Part shown: positions 30,816 through 41,187 of the stretch, piece by piece
Position numbering within the stretch: position 1 is the stretch's first letter
Layout of the letters: every line of letters starts with the position of its first letter
Source: Oryzomicrobium sp.
Lineage (GTDB): Bacteria; Pseudomonadota; Gammaproteobacteria; Burkholderiales; Rhodocyclaceae
Assembly: GCF_021287045.1 (NCBI RefSeq)
Contig: NZ_JAJTBG010000003.1
Span: 248,001-312,000, forward strand
Direction: 5' to 3'
DNA length: 64,000 bases
Program-made: the position numbers and the translations under genes
Notes under the pieces: model-generated
The model's database searches: none
Told to the model about the DNA's origin: nothing
Seen by the model: the letters and a program-made list of their open reading frames with translations, nothing else

Positions 30816-31635
30816 CTTCCCTCCCCTTTCATTTCCTGGGCTTCGGGCGAATCGGGGAAACGGCGGCGCAGTTGGGTGGCGTAGCTCATCTCGGCGCTGC
30901 GGTCGCCCAGGGCACGCTCGATGCGCACGCCCAGCCAGAGGGCCTGGGGCCCCGGTTCTTGAAGTCGGTTCATATCCATCAGCAGTTGGCGGGCCTGGCG
31001 CGCCTCACCGCGCTTCAGGCGCAGGTTGGCGAGTTCGAGCATGGTGGCCGGGTTGTTCGGGCCCAGGCGATAGGAACGTTCGATGTATTGCAGGGCCAGG
31101 GCGTCGTCGCCCATGCGGGCGGCGCACTGGCCGGCGTTGAGATAGGCCCGATCCGGCGTCGGATAGAGCGGGTCCTTCACGGCGATGAGGAAGTATTGCA
31201 GGGACTGGCGCGCCCGGCCGGTCTGGCAGAGGAAATAGCCGTAGTTGTTGTTGATCTCGGGATCGTTGCGGGACAGGGACAGGGCCTGCTGGAAGCTGGC
31301 CTCGGCCTCGCCGTGCTCGCCCAGGAAGAGGTGGATCAGACCCTTGACGTTGTAGGCCTGGGCATAGGTGGAACTGGCGTCGAGGGCCTGGCGAATTTCG
31401 TCCAGGGCCACCGCCATGTTGCCTTCGCTGTAATACAGCGAGGCGAGTTCGGTGTGGAGCTTGGCCCGCTTCAGCGCATCGGCCTTGACCGGTCCCTGGG
31501 GCGGGGCTTCCTGCACCGTCGGCGCGGCGGAAACGGGGGACGCGACGCGGGGGGCGGAACCGCAGCCGGCCAGGACGGCCGCCAAGGCAAGTGCCAGTGC
31601 TGCCGGGGCGCTGCAGCGAAGACGGAAGAACGGGG

Positions 31636-31639
<4 letters not shown>
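30812..31639 (-). CDS. pilW: Type IV pilus biogenesis lipoprotein PilW/PilF
   Basis: 275 aa. Lipobox LAAVLAGC (Cys26), then six or so TPR repeats ([43 protein letters not shown] and others). It acts as pilotin for outer-membrane assembly of the PilQ secretin. Four-base overlaps with both rlmN and the rodZ-like gene. Confidence 0.93.
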
Positions 31640-32757
<1,118 letters not shown>

Positions 32758-32845
32758 AACTGAAATTCGCTACATCCAAAAAACACTTTGGGCGCCTTCC
32801 AACGGTGCCGCCAGGGCACCGCCGGAATGCGCCCGCGTCAGCTCC

Positions 32846-33271
32846 TTAGCGGGAGTAGACGTTCATGCCGGGGAAGAAGAAAGCCACTTCCACGGCAGCG
32901 GTTTCGGGGGCGTCGGAACCGTGCACGGCGTTGGCGTCGATGGACTCGGCGAAGTCGGCGCGGATGGTGCCCGGGGCGGCCTTCTTCGGATCGGTGGCGC
33001 CCATCAGGTCACGGTTCTTGGCGATGGCGCCTTCACCTTCCAGCACCTGGATCATCACCGGGCCGGAAACCATGAAGGACACCAGGTCCTTGAAGAAGGG
33101 GCGTTCCTTGTGCACAGCGTAGAACTGGCCGGCTTCCAGCTCGGACAGGTGAACCATCTTGGAAGCGATGATCTTGAGCCCCGCATCTTCAAAACGCTGG
33201 TAGATCTTGCCGATCACGTTCTTGGCGACGGCATCCGGCTTGATGATGGACAGGGTACGTTCGATGGCCAT
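32846..33271 (-). CDS. ndk: Nucleoside diphosphate kinase
   Basis: 141 aa, full length. [12 protein letters not shown] opening and active-site histidine motif NAVHGSDA. Balances NTP and dNTP pools. Start at 33271 fits homologues. Confidence 0.98.
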   Translation of the reverse strand: MAIERTLSIIKPDAVAKNVIGKIYQRFEDAGLKIIASKMVHLSELEAGQFYAVHKERPFFKDLVSFMVSGPVMIQVLEGEGAIAKNRDLMGATDPKKAAPGTIRADFAESIDANAVHGSDAPETAAVEVAFFFPGMNVYSR

Positions 33272-33438
33272 GGTAAAACTCCAAACTCGATATTGGTTGG
33301 TGAAACACTTGATTTTATCAGGTTTTCCCTGGGGCACTAAGGCCACGCATGGAAGTTGAAAACGGAACGGCCGCCCCCTCCCCCGCGCCGGCCCGCCAAC
33401 CCGGCATCCCTTGAATTGCCACAGCAAATCGTCCGGCG

Positions 33439-33471
33439 AAAAAAAACGCGCGCCGGTTGCCCGGACGCGCG
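33439..33471 (-). terminator. Terminator after dctM
   Basis: On the minus strand a GC-rich stem (CGCGCG plus CCGG arms, one bulged base, 4-nt loop) is followed by eight T. Confidence 0.88.
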
Positions 33472-33516
33472 CCAACTCAACGCAAGCTTGTTGTTCTTTC
33501 TACCGGAACGAATCCG

Positions 33517-34803
33517 TCAGGAAATCATTCCCAGGGTCTTGGGCAGCCACAGGGAGATCCAGGGCACGTAGGTGATCAGCACCAGGAACACCAGCATGGT
33601 CAGCAGCCACGGCCAGACGGCCACAGTCAGCTCTGTTATCCCCATCTTGGTGATGCCGGAGGCCACGTACAGGTTCAGGCCCACGGGCGGGTGGCACATG
33701 CCAACTTCCATGTTCACCGTGATCAGGATGCCGAAGTGGATCGGATCGATGCCCAGCTTCATCGCCACCGGGAACAGGATCGGCGCCATGATCAGCACGA
33801 TCGAGGACGGTTCCATCACGTTGCCGGCCAGCAGCAGCAGGACGTTGACCGCCAGCAAGAAGGTGATCTGGCCCAGGCCCTTGTCGAGCAGCCACTCGGC
33901 GAGGATCTGCGGGATGTTCTCGTTGGTCATGATGAACGAGAACAGCACGGCGTTGGTGATGATGTAGAGGAGCATCGCCGACATGTTGGCGGAGTCCATC
34001 AGCACCTTGGGCACCCGTTTCAGCGGCATGTCGCGGTAGACGAACACAGCAACGAAGAAGGCATACACGGCGGCCATGGCGGCGGCTTCGGTGGGGGTGA
34101 ACACGCCGGTGTAGATACCGCCCATCACCACCACGATCAGCATCAGGCCCCAGATGGAGTCGCGCAGGGCCTTGCCGCGCTGGCCCCAAGTCGCCTTGGG
34201 CATGCGCGGGTAGCCGTTCTTCCACGCACGATACCAAGTGGTGGCGCCAAGGAAGGCGGCCAGCATCAGGCCCGGCACCACGCCGGCCATGAACAGGGCG
34301 CCCACCGAGGTGTTGGTGGCCACCGAGTACATCACCATCACGATGGACGGCGGGATCAGGATGCCCAGGGCGCCGGAAGTGGCGATAACGCCAGCACCGA
34401 AGCGGTTCGGGAAACCCTGCTTGACCATTGCGGGCAGAAGGATCGAGCCGATCGCCACCACGGTGGCCGGGGACGAACCGGACACGGCGGCGAACAGGGC
34501 GCAGGCCAGCACGCCGGCCATGCCCAGACCACCGTGCCAGTGGCCGACCATGGAGGTGGCAAAGTTGATCATCCGCCGCGCCACACCACCGTGGGTGAGG
34601 AAGTTACCGGCAAGAATGAAGAACGGGATCGCCATGATCTCGAACTTCTCGATACCGGTGAACAACTTCAGCGCCACCGACTCGATGGGCACGTGGGTCA
34701 TGGTGAACAGGAAGGTCAGAACGGTCAGACCCAGCGAAATGGAGATCGGCATGCCCGTCAACATCAGGGCGAGCAGCAGGCCGAAAATGATGGCGGCGTT
34801 CAT
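33517..34803 (-). CDS. dctM: TRAP transporter large permease DctM
   Basis: 428 aa with about 12 membrane segments. Typical DctM stretches: FAAVSGSSPATVVAIGSI, GVIATSGALGILIPPSIVMVMY-like and GMCHPPVGLNLYVA. Together with DctP and DctQ it imports C4-dicarboxylates driven by sodium or proton gradients. Its ATG overlaps the dctQ stop by one base (TAATG). Confidence 0.96.
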   Translation of the reverse strand: MNAAIIFGLLLALMLTGMPISISLGLTVLTFLFTMTHVPIESVALKLFTGIEKFEIMAIPFFILAGNFLTHGGVARRMINFATSMVGHWHGGLGMAGVLACALFAAVSGSSPATVVAIGSILLPAMVKQGFPNRFGAGVIATSGALGILIPPSIVMVMYSVATNTSVGALFMAGVVPGLMLAAFLGATTWYRAWKNGYPRMPKATWGQRGKALRDSIWGLMLIVVVMGGIYTGVFTPTEAAAMAAVYAFFVAVFVYRDMPLKRVPKVLMDSANMSAMLLYIITNAVLFSFIMTNENIPQILAEWLLDKGLGQITFLLAVNVLLLLAGNVMEPSSIVLIMAPILFPVAMKLGIDPIHFGILITVNMEVGMCHPPVGLNLYVASGITKMGITELTVAVWPWLLTMLVFLVLITYVPWISLWLPKTLGMIS

Positions 34804-35540
34804 TACTTGTCGCCCTCCTTGGTGTGATGGGGATGACGCTTGGCCCACTCTTCGTCGGACAGGCCGGCGTGGCCGTGCTCGCGCTCTTCGCCGAGCTCGA
34901 AGGCTTCGCCGACGAGAACGGGCGCGCCTTCTTGCGCGGTTTCCGCGGTTTCCTCTTCCAGACCCTCAACGTGGCCATGGTCGTGGTGCGGCAGCTCGCC
35001 GGTCTTCCAGAAGGTGACGAACACCTGCAGGAAGCGATAGCACATCAGGCCGGAACCCAGGGGGATGGCGGAATAGACGATCCAGGTCGGCCACTCCAGG
35101 TCGGGCGTGGTCGGGCCTTCGGGCACGTCGCCCACATCCAGACCGAGGAAGGTGAAGATGGCGTGGTGTGCGCCGTTTTCCCAGACGAAGGTGCCGCCCA
35201 GGGTGGCCACGATCCCGGTGAACAGGGCGCCGGCACCGAGACCGAACAGGACGAAACGACCCCGGTTCTTCTCGGACAGCTGGTTGATCAGCACGTCGAC
35301 ACCCACGTGGATGCCGGTGCGCACACCGTAGGCGGCGCCGAACTTGGCCATCCACACGAACATGATGATGCACAGTTCCTGGGCCCAGCCGAAGTTGAGG
35401 GAGAGCAACCAGTCCTGCAGGCCGGGGATGTCCATGCCCGAAGCGTAGCGGTGCATCACCGCCACGAAAATGATGAGGGTCGCCGCTCCCATCAGGAAGG
35501 TGATGATCAGCTCTTCCAGATGGTTAAGTAGTTTATTCAT
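34803..35540 (-). CDS. dctQ: TRAP transporter small permease DctQ, with extended acidic/His tail
   Basis: 245 aa with four membrane segments and the DctQ motif AQELCIIMFVWMAKFGAAYGVR. The C-terminal tail (about 190-245) is unusually long and rich in His and Glu (HHDHGHVEGLEEETAET, KRHPHHTKEGDK), reaching into the cytosol. Start at 35540 with AGGAG upstream. Coupled to dctM. Confidence 0.93.
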   Translation of the reverse strand: MNKLLNHLEELIITFLMGAATLIIFVAVMHRYASGMDIPGLQDWLLSLNFGWAQELCIIMFVWMAKFGAAYGVRTGIHVGVDVLINQLSEKNRGRFVLFGLGAGALFTGIVATLGGTFVWENGAHHAIFTFLGLDVGDVPEGPTTPDLEWPTWIVYSAIPLGSGLMCYRFLQVFVTFWKTGELPHHDHGHVEGLEEETAETAQEGAPVLVGEAFELGEEREHGHAGLSDEEWAKRHPHHTKEGDK

Positions 35541-35617
35541 AAGCACACTCCTCCTGCCCGCGCCCGGCCTGCGTTGGGCCGCCGCGGCGGAGATCACCGG
35601 ATCGGTTGTTATGCTGC

Positions 35618-35657
35618 ACGCGGGCTACCCGCACTCTCTCGAGCCGGGTAGCCGCGT
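35618..35657 (-). other. mRNA hairpin between dctP and dctQ
   Basis: ACGCGG(G)GCTACCC pairs with GGGTAGCCGCGT with one bulged G. With the smaller hairpin at 35673-35691 (GGGCCG/CGGCCC) it lies just after dctP. Such structures often protect the binding-protein mRNA and limit permease expression. Confidence 0.55.
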
Positions 35658-35672
35658 CTGCAACTCTGTCGG

Positions 35673-35691
35673 GGGCCGCGTTGCACGGCCC
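35673..35691 (-). other. Second hairpin directly after the dctP stop
   Basis: Six-base arms GGGCCG and CGGCCC with a 7-nt loop, about 10 nt beyond the dctP stop codon; no T run follows. Confidence 0.45.
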
Positions 35692-35700
35692 GGTTGCTGC

Positions 35701-36699
35701 TTAGTTGGCGGTGAAGCCGGTTTCCTTGTACACCGCTTCGATCGTTTCCTTACCGATGCGGCCTTCCATCTTGTGGTGGACCGGGGTCAGGGCCTTCTTG
35801 AAGGCATCGCGCTCGGCCTTGGTGGGAACGTAGACCTGGGTCTTGCCGGACTTCTTCACGGCTTCCAGGGCCTGGTCGTTCTCTTCCTTGGCGATCTTGT
35901 TGGCGTACTGGGTCGCATCCTTCATCGCAACTTCCAGCTGGCCGCGCACGTCGGCGGGCAGGCCGTCCCAGAACTTCTTGTTCACGATCACCGCGTAGCC
36001 CAGGTAACCATGCTCGGTCATGGTCAGGTACTTCTGCACTTCGTGCATCTTCTGGGTGTACAGGTTGGAGATCGGGTTCTCGGTGCCGTCGACCACGCCG
36101 GTCTGCAGGGCCTGGTAGACCTCGGAGAAGGCCATCACCTGGGGCAGGGCGCCCAGGGAGCGCATCTGCTCTTCGAGGACCTTGGAGGACTGGATGCGCA
36201 TCTTCTTGCCGCGCAGGTCGGCCGGGGCCTTGATCGGGGTGTTGGCGGAGAAGGACTTGAAGCCGTTGTCCCAGTAAGCCAGACCCTTGATGCCCTTGGG
36301 CTCGAGCTTGGCGAACAGCATCTGGCCCACGGGACCGTAGGTCACCTTATGCAGCTCTTCGTAGTTGTCGAAGATGTAGGGCAGATCGAAAAGTTCGAAT
36401 TCCTTCACGCCGATCGGGCCGAACTTGGCCAGGGACGGAGCGAGCATCTGCACGGCGCCCAGTTGCAGGGCTTCCATCTCTTCCTTGTCCTTGTAGAGCT
36501 GGCTGTTGGCATAGACCTCGACCTTCACCTTGCCCTTGGTCAGCTCATTGGCACGCTTGGCGAAGAACTCGGCGGCCTTGCCCTTCGGGGTGTCGGTAGC
36601 CACCACGTGGCTGAACTTGATGACGATCGGGGTTTGGGCGGCAGCCACCAGGGGCAGCGCGCAGACCAGCAGGCCGGTCAGCAACTTCGAAATCTTCAT
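35701..36699 (-). CDS. dctP: TRAP transporter dicarboxylate-binding protein DctP
   Basis: 332-aa periplasmic binding protein, signal peptide about 1-21 (ending VAAAQ). Family landmarks: FSHVVATDTPKGKAAEFFAK, the RIQSSKVLEEQMRSLGA region with the substrate-binding arginine, and VVDGTENPISNLYTQK. Resembles DctP for malate/succinate/fumarate rather than sialic acid or ectoine proteins. A GGAGGAG site precedes the start. Confidence 0.95.
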   Translation of the reverse strand: MKISKLLTGLLVCALPLVAAAQTPIVIKFSHVVATDTPKGKAAEFFAKRANELTKGKVKVEVYANSQLYKDKEEMEALQLGAVQMLAPSLAKFGPIGVKEFELFDLPYIFDNYEELHKVTYGPVGQMLFAKLEPKGIKGLAYWDNGFKSFSANTPIKAPADLRGKKMRIQSSKVLEEQMRSLGALPQVMAFSEVYQALQTGVVDGTENPISNLYTQKMHEVQKYLTMTEHGYLGYAVIVNKKFWDGLPADVRGQLEVAMKDATQYANKIAKEENDQALEAVKKSGKTQVYVPTKAERDAFKKALTPVHHKMEGRIGKETIEAVYKETGFTAN

Positions 36700-36765
36700 A
36701 TTTTCTCCTCCAGAAAGTAGTTGCTCATTATGGAATCAACTCCGAGGCGGAGTATTGCCAAAGGG

Positions 36766-36807
36766 GGGGCCGGGTTCTACTGTGGATTTCCACATAGCCC
36801 CGGCCCC
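36766..36807. terminator. Long hairpin between dctA and dctP, probable attenuator or terminator
   Basis: Outer stem GGGGCCGGG / CCCGGCCCC with an inner TGTGGA-TT-TCCACA stem. In the leftward direction a C run and only TTT follow, so termination may be partial. Confidence 0.6.
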
Positions 36808-36809
36808 AT

Positions 36810-36826
36810 TATATGGCCGTCATATA
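36810..36826. promoter_or_regulatory. Palindrome TATATG-GCCGT-CATATA upstream of dctP
   Basis: Perfect 6-bp arms, 5-bp spacer, between dctA and dctP. Candidate site for DctR or another regulator of dctPQM. Confidence 0.4.
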
Positions 36827-36837
36827 AACAAGACGGC

Positions 36838-38202
36838 TCACGCCTGCTGGCGCGGCGGCATCAGGGCCGGTTCGCCTTCGGCCCGCTCCTGGGCGTCCAT
36901 CAGGGCCGCCTCGTCCGGATCGACGTCAATATCGCCGTCCAGCACGCGTTTCATACGCTTTTCGTCCAGGGAACTCTCCCAACGGGACACCACCACGGTG
37001 GCCACGCCGTTGCCGATCAGGTTGGTGATGGCGCGGGCCTCGGACATGAAGCGGTCCACGCCGAGCAGCAGGGCCAGGCCTTCCACCGGCAGCTTGCCGC
37101 CCAGGGACGCCAGGGTGGCCGCCAAGGTGATGAAGCCGCCGCCGGTGACCGCCGCCGCACCCTTGGAGGTCAGCAGCAGCACCGCCAGGATGCTCAGTTC
37201 TTCCCACAGGCTCAGATCCACATTGGTGGCCTGGGCGATGAAGATCGCCGCCATGGTCAGGTAGATCGAGGTGCCGTCCAGGTTGAACGAGTAGCCGGTG
37301 GGGATCACCATGCCGACCACCGACTTGCGGCAGCCCAGGTTCTCCATCTTGGTCATCATGCGCGGCAGGGCCGACTCCGAGGAGGAGGTGCCGAGCACGA
37401 TCAGGATTTCCTCCTTGATGTACTTGAGGAACTTCCAGATGCTGAAGCCGTTGTAGCGGGCGATGGCGCCCAGCACGATGAAGACGAACAGGAAACAGGT
37501 GATGTAAACGTTCGCCATCAGGAAGCCCAACTGCTTCAGGGAGCCGATGCCGTACTTGCCCACGGTGAAGGCCATGGCGCCGAAAGCGCCGATGGGGGCG
37601 AAATGCATGATCAGGCCGATGGCACCGAACAGGGTGTGGGAAAACTGGTCGAGAACCTTGACCAGGGGCTCGACCCGGTTGCCCAGGCGGGCAAGAGCCA
37701 GGCCGAACAGCACCGAGAAGAGCAGCACCTGGAGGATTTCACCCTTGGCGAAGGCATCCACCACCGTGTTGGGAATGATGTTGAGCAGGAACTCGACGGT
37801 GCTCTGGTGCTTGGCGGCCTCGGCGTAAGCGGCGATGCCCTTGGTATCCAGGTGGGCCGGGTCCACGTTCATGCCGGCGCCGGGCTTGAGCAGGTTGACC
37901 ACCACCAGGCCGATGGCCAGGGCCACGGTGGTCACCACTTCGAAGTAGACCAGGGCCTTCAGGCCAACCCGTCCTACTTCCTTCATGTCGCCCATCTTAG
38001 CGATGCCCACCACCACGGTGGTGAAGATGATCGGCGCGATCATCATCTTGATCAGCTTGATGAAGCCGTCACCCAGCGGCTTCATGGTCGCCCCGACGTC
38101 GGGGTAGAAGGTACCCAGGGAAACACCGATGGCGATGGCCACGATGACCTGGAAGTAAAGGCTCTTATAGATGGGTTTGGAATGGTGGGTTTCGGGAACC
38201 AT
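36838..38202 (-). CDS. dctA: C4-dicarboxylate:cation symporter DctA
   Basis: 454-aa carrier of the DAACS family with the serine-rich [11 protein letters not shown] motif, [13 protein letters not shown] and the [14 protein letters not shown] hairpin. Imports succinate, fumarate and malate. Start at 38202 chosen because GGGAGGT lies upstream; a longer frame opens at 38223. Two dicarboxylate systems side by side may serve different concentrations. Confidence 0.96.
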   Translation of the reverse strand: MVPETHHSKPIYKSLYFQVIVAIAIGVSLGTFYPDVGATMKPLGDGFIKLIKMMIAPIIFTTVVVGIAKMGDMKEVGRVGLKALVYFEVVTTVALAIGLVVVNLLKPGAGMNVDPAHLDTKGIAAYAEAAKHQSTVEFLLNIIPNTVVDAFAKGEILQVLLFSVLFGLALARLGNRVEPLVKVLDQFSHTLFGAIGLIMHFAPIGAFGAMAFTVGKYGIGSLKQLGFLMANVYITCFLFVFIVLGAIARYNGFSIWKFLKYIKEEILIVLGTSSSESALPRMMTKMENLGCRKSVVGMVIPTGYSFNLDGTSIYLTMAAIFIAQATNVDLSLWEELSILAVLLLTSKGAAAVTGGGFITLAATLASLGGKLPVEGLALLLGVDRFMSEARAITNLIGNGVATVVVSRWESSLDEKRMKRVLDGDIDVDPDEAALMDAQERAEGEPALMPPRQQA

Positions 38203-38297
38203 GGCGACCTCCCGCACTGTCAAGATGACAAAACGCCGCCGCTTCCCTGCCCGTTGCCGTCGTGCGGGACGGCGGGCTCGACACCCGAAAGCCGCAG

Positions 38298-38315
38298 CAA
38301 TACGGGGGCGTATTG
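38298..38315. promoter_or_regulatory. Palindrome CAATACG-GGGG-CGTATTG between dctA and dctS
   Basis: Perfect 7-bp inverted repeat in the divergent dctA/dctS region, a candidate DctR operator. Confidence 0.45.
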
Positions 38316-38446
38316 TGTTTCACCCGTATGACCCCAACCATTGTGGTCAACCGCAGCGCCCCCTTAGCGCCTCGGGCAGCGGGCCGGCGCAATCGTTCAA
38401 GACAAATCCGCCCGGGGTAGGCGAAGCGCCCTAAAATTGCCGGATC

Positions 38447-40591
38447 ATGAGCGAATACGACTCCGCCTCCGCGCCCCCGGCCGCCCACCAGGCGCCCCCG
38501 CCCCCCTCCCCCTGGGCAGGCACCTACCTGCTGATGCCCAAGCTGGCCATGGGCCTCCTGGTTGTCTCCCTGATCAGCCTGCTGTGGATCCAGCACCGCA
38601 ACGAGGTGGACGAGCAGCGCGCCACCCTGATCAAGGACATCCTGTGGATGGAGCAGAACCTGCGCTTCCATCTTTCCGGAGTGGAAGACCAGCTTTCCCA
38701 GCTCAGCCTGGACCTGTCCCAGGACACCGCCCCCGACACCACCTTCCAGGTACGGGCCCGGCACATGGTCAAGAACAACCTGGAACTGGAACAGGTGCTG
38801 TGGCTCGACGCCAACGGCCGGCCCAAGGCCGCCGTACCCACCGCCACCACCGGCCGGCAGATCCTGGAGCCCTTCGGCGACACCAGCGTCGATTCCGCGG
38901 TGGCCTACGCTTTCGACGCGGCGCGAAAACTGGGCAAGCCGGTCTATGGCCAGCCCTATTCCGTCCCCCTGCGCGGCACCGAGATCGAGCTTTACGTGCC
39001 GGTGTTCCGCGACAGCCATGTAAGCGGCATGCTGGTGGGGGTCTTCTCCCTGAACAGCCTGCTCAGTTCGGCGGTGCCCTGGTGGTTCGCCGAGAAATAC
39101 CAGTTCCATATCCTCGACAGCAACGGCGCCGTGCTCGCGGCCAAGTCCAACATCGTCGGCGACCTGGGCCTGGACTACCGCATCCCCTTCGACCCGCCCG
39201 GCCAAGGCCTGGTGCTCGAAGCCGCCACCTACAGCAGCCCGGGCAACATGGCCCAGCGGGTGCTGGCGGCGGTGATCGTGGTGCTGGCCGCCGCCGTTTC
39301 CTGGAGCCTATGGGCGATCCGCGGCCACATCCTGCGCCGCCTCGAAGCCGAGCAGGCCCTGCGCGAGGAGCACGCCTTCCGCAAGGCCATGGAAGACTCC
39401 ATGGTGGTCGGCATGCGCGCCCGGGACATGGAGGGCCGCATCATCTACGTGAACCCGGCCTTCTGCCGCATGAGCGGCTATTCCCCCGACGAACTGATCG
39501 GCACCCGCCCCCCCATGCCCTACTGGGACCCGGAGCACATGGACATGCACGAGTTCCAGAGCACCCGGGTGCTCACCGGAAAATCGCCCCAGGAAGGTTT
39601 CGAATCGCGCATCCGCCACAAGGACGGCCACATGGTGCACACCATGGTCTACGCCACACCGCTGATCGACGCCTCGGGCAAGCAGCGCGGCTGGATCAGT
39701 TCGGTGTTCGACATCACCGAGCGGAAGCGCATCGAGGCCCTGCAACGCCAGCAGCAGGAAAAGCTGGAACAGACCGCCCGGCTGGTGACCATGGGGGAAA
39801 TGGCCTCCACCATGGCCCACGAACTCAACCAGCCCCTGTCCGCCATCGCCAGCTACGCCGCCGGCTGCGCCAACATGCTGCGCAGCGAGGAGCGCGCCCC
39901 CGACCGGCAGGCCCTGCTGGGGGTGATCGAAAAGCTGTCCGCCCAGGCCCAACGCGCCGGCCGGGTGATCCGCCGCATCTACGACTTCGTGCGCAAAAGC
40001 GCTCCCCAGCAGGAAGCGGTGCGACTCGACGAGGTGGCCGAGGAAGCCGTGGGCTTTCTCGAAGGCGAGGCCAAGAAGCGCGGCGTCACCCTGGGCCTGG
40101 CCCTGCCCCCGGGCCTGCCCGCCGTAGAGGGGGACCGCCTGCTGCTCGGCCAGGTGATGATCAACCTGCTGCGCAACGCGGTGGAGGCCGTCTCCGACCA
40201 GCCCCTGCACCGGCGCCGGGTGCAGGTGGTCGCCCGGGTCCGGGACGACCAGGTCGAGGTGCGGGTCGAGGACACCGGACCGGGCATCCCGACCGAACAG
40301 TCGGACAGCCTGTTCACCCCCTTCTACACCACCAAGGCGGAAGGCATGGGCATGGGCCTGCCCATCTGCCGCTCGATCATCGAATCCCACCACGGCAACC
40401 TGCGCTTCGAGCCGCGGGACGGCGGCGGCAGCGTTTTCGCCTTCCGCCTGCCCCGGGAGGGCGCTACCATGGCGCCTGACGCGCCGCCCCCGGCCCCAAA
40501 TGCCCAGGCGGCGCCCGCCGTGCAAACGCTGCAAACCGCACAATCCACACAACCCGCCCCGCGCGATCAAACCCATCACGCCGCACCATGA
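38447..40591 (+). CDS. dctS: DctS-like sensor histidine kinase for C4-dicarboxylates
   Basis: 714 aa. A Pro-rich cytosolic start, TM1 (about 29-47), a large periplasmic double-Cache-like sensor (about 50-280), TM2 (about 282-302), a PAS domain (about 318-430, IIYVNPAFCRMSGYSPDELIG), a HisKA helix with MASTMAHELNQPLSAI (phospho-acceptor His) and a HATPase domain (DTGPGIP, GMGMGLPICRSI). The C-terminus adds an Ala/Pro/Gln-rich tail (about 675-714). Architecture and neighbours match DctS of Rhodobacter-type systems. Confidence 0.92.
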   Translation: MSEYDSASAPPAAHQAPPPPSPWAGTYLLMPKLAMGLLVVSLISLLWIQHRNEVDEQRATLIKDILWMEQNLRFHLSGVEDQLSQLSLDLSQDTAPDTTFQVRARHMVKNNLELEQVLWLDANGRPKAAVPTATTGRQILEPFGDTSVDSAVAYAFDAARKLGKPVYGQPYSVPLRGTEIELYVPVFRDSHVSGMLVGVFSLNSLLSSAVPWWFAEKYQFHILDSNGAVLAAKSNIVGDLGLDYRIPFDPPGQGLVLEAATYSSPGNMAQRVLAAVIVVLAAAVSWSLWAIRGHILRRLEAEQALREEHAFRKAMEDSMVVGMRARDMEGRIIYVNPAFCRMSGYSPDELIGTRPPMPYWDPEHMDMHEFQSTRVLTGKSPQEGFESRIRHKDGHMVHTMVYATPLIDASGKQRGWISSVFDITERKRIEALQRQQQEKLEQTARLVTMGEMASTMAHELNQPLSAIASYAAGCANMLRSEERAPDRQALLGVIEKLSAQAQRAGRVIRRIYDFVRKSAPQQEAVRLDEVAEEAVGFLEGEAKKRGVTLGLALPPGLPAVEGDRLLLGQVMINLLRNAVEAVSDQPLHRRRVQVVARVRDDQVEVRVEDTGPGIPTEQSDSLFTPFYTTKAEGMGMGLPICRSIIESHHGNLRFEPRDGGGSVFAFRLPREGATMAPDAPPPAPNAQAAPAVQTLQTAQSTQPAPRDQTHHAAP

Positions 40592-41187
40592 ACGGAACCG
40601 TCCACATCGTCGACGACGACGAAGCCATCCGCGACGCCCTCGGCTGGCTGCTGCAATCCCGCGGGCTGGCCTGGCAAGGCTACGACTCGGCCGAAGCCTT
40701 CCGCCAAGCCGTGGACGACGCCCGGGCCGGCTGTCTGGTGCTGGACATCCGCATGGGCGGCATGAGCGGCCTGGAACTGTTCCACCAGCTGTCCGAAGAA
40801 GGCTTTCTACTGCCGGTGATCTTTCTCACCGGCCACGGCGACGTGCCCATGGCGGTGGGCGCCCTCAAGAAGGGAGCCTTCGATTTCTTCGAAAAACCCT
40901 TCAACGACAACGACCTGGTGAACCGGGTGATCGAGGCTCTGGAAAAGGACGCGGGGCGCCGCTCCCAGGAGACCGCCTCGGATTCGGTGCGGCAGCGGCT
41001 GGAAACCCTGACGCCCCGCGAGCGGCAGATCATGGACCTGATCCTGGCTGGCAAATACAACAAAGTGATCGCCGACGAACTGTCGATCAGCATGCGCACG
41101 GTGGAAGTGCATCGGGCCAACCTGCTCGACAAGATGGGCGTGCGCACCGCCGTGGAACTGGCCCGGCTGTTGCAACCCAAGGGCTGA
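40588..41187 (+). CDS. dctR: DctR/FixJ-family response regulator
   Basis: 199 aa. Receiver domain with IVDDDEAIRDAL, phospho-acceptor in VLDIRMGGMSGLEL (Asp52) and FFEKPFND (conserved Lys), then a GerE-type helix-turn-helix (LTPRERQIMDLILAGKYNK, RTVEVHRANLLDKMG). It lacks a sigma-54 interaction domain, so the dct promoters need not be sigma-54 dependent. Overlaps dctS by ATGA. Confidence 0.93.
   Translation: MNGTVHIVDDDEAIRDALGWLLQSRGLAWQGYDSAEAFRQAVDDARAGCLVLDIRMGGMSGLELFHQLSEEGFLLPVIFLTGHGDVPMAVGALKKGAFDFFEKPFNDNDLVNRVIEALEKDAGRRSQETASDSVRQRLETLTPRERQIMDLILAGKYNKVIADELSISMRTVEVHRANLLDKMGVRTAVELARLLQPKG

Noticed and set aside
32777..32820. Possible terminator after ndk
   Set aside because: The short stem and the T run are about 20 nt apart, unlike a standard intrinsic terminator.
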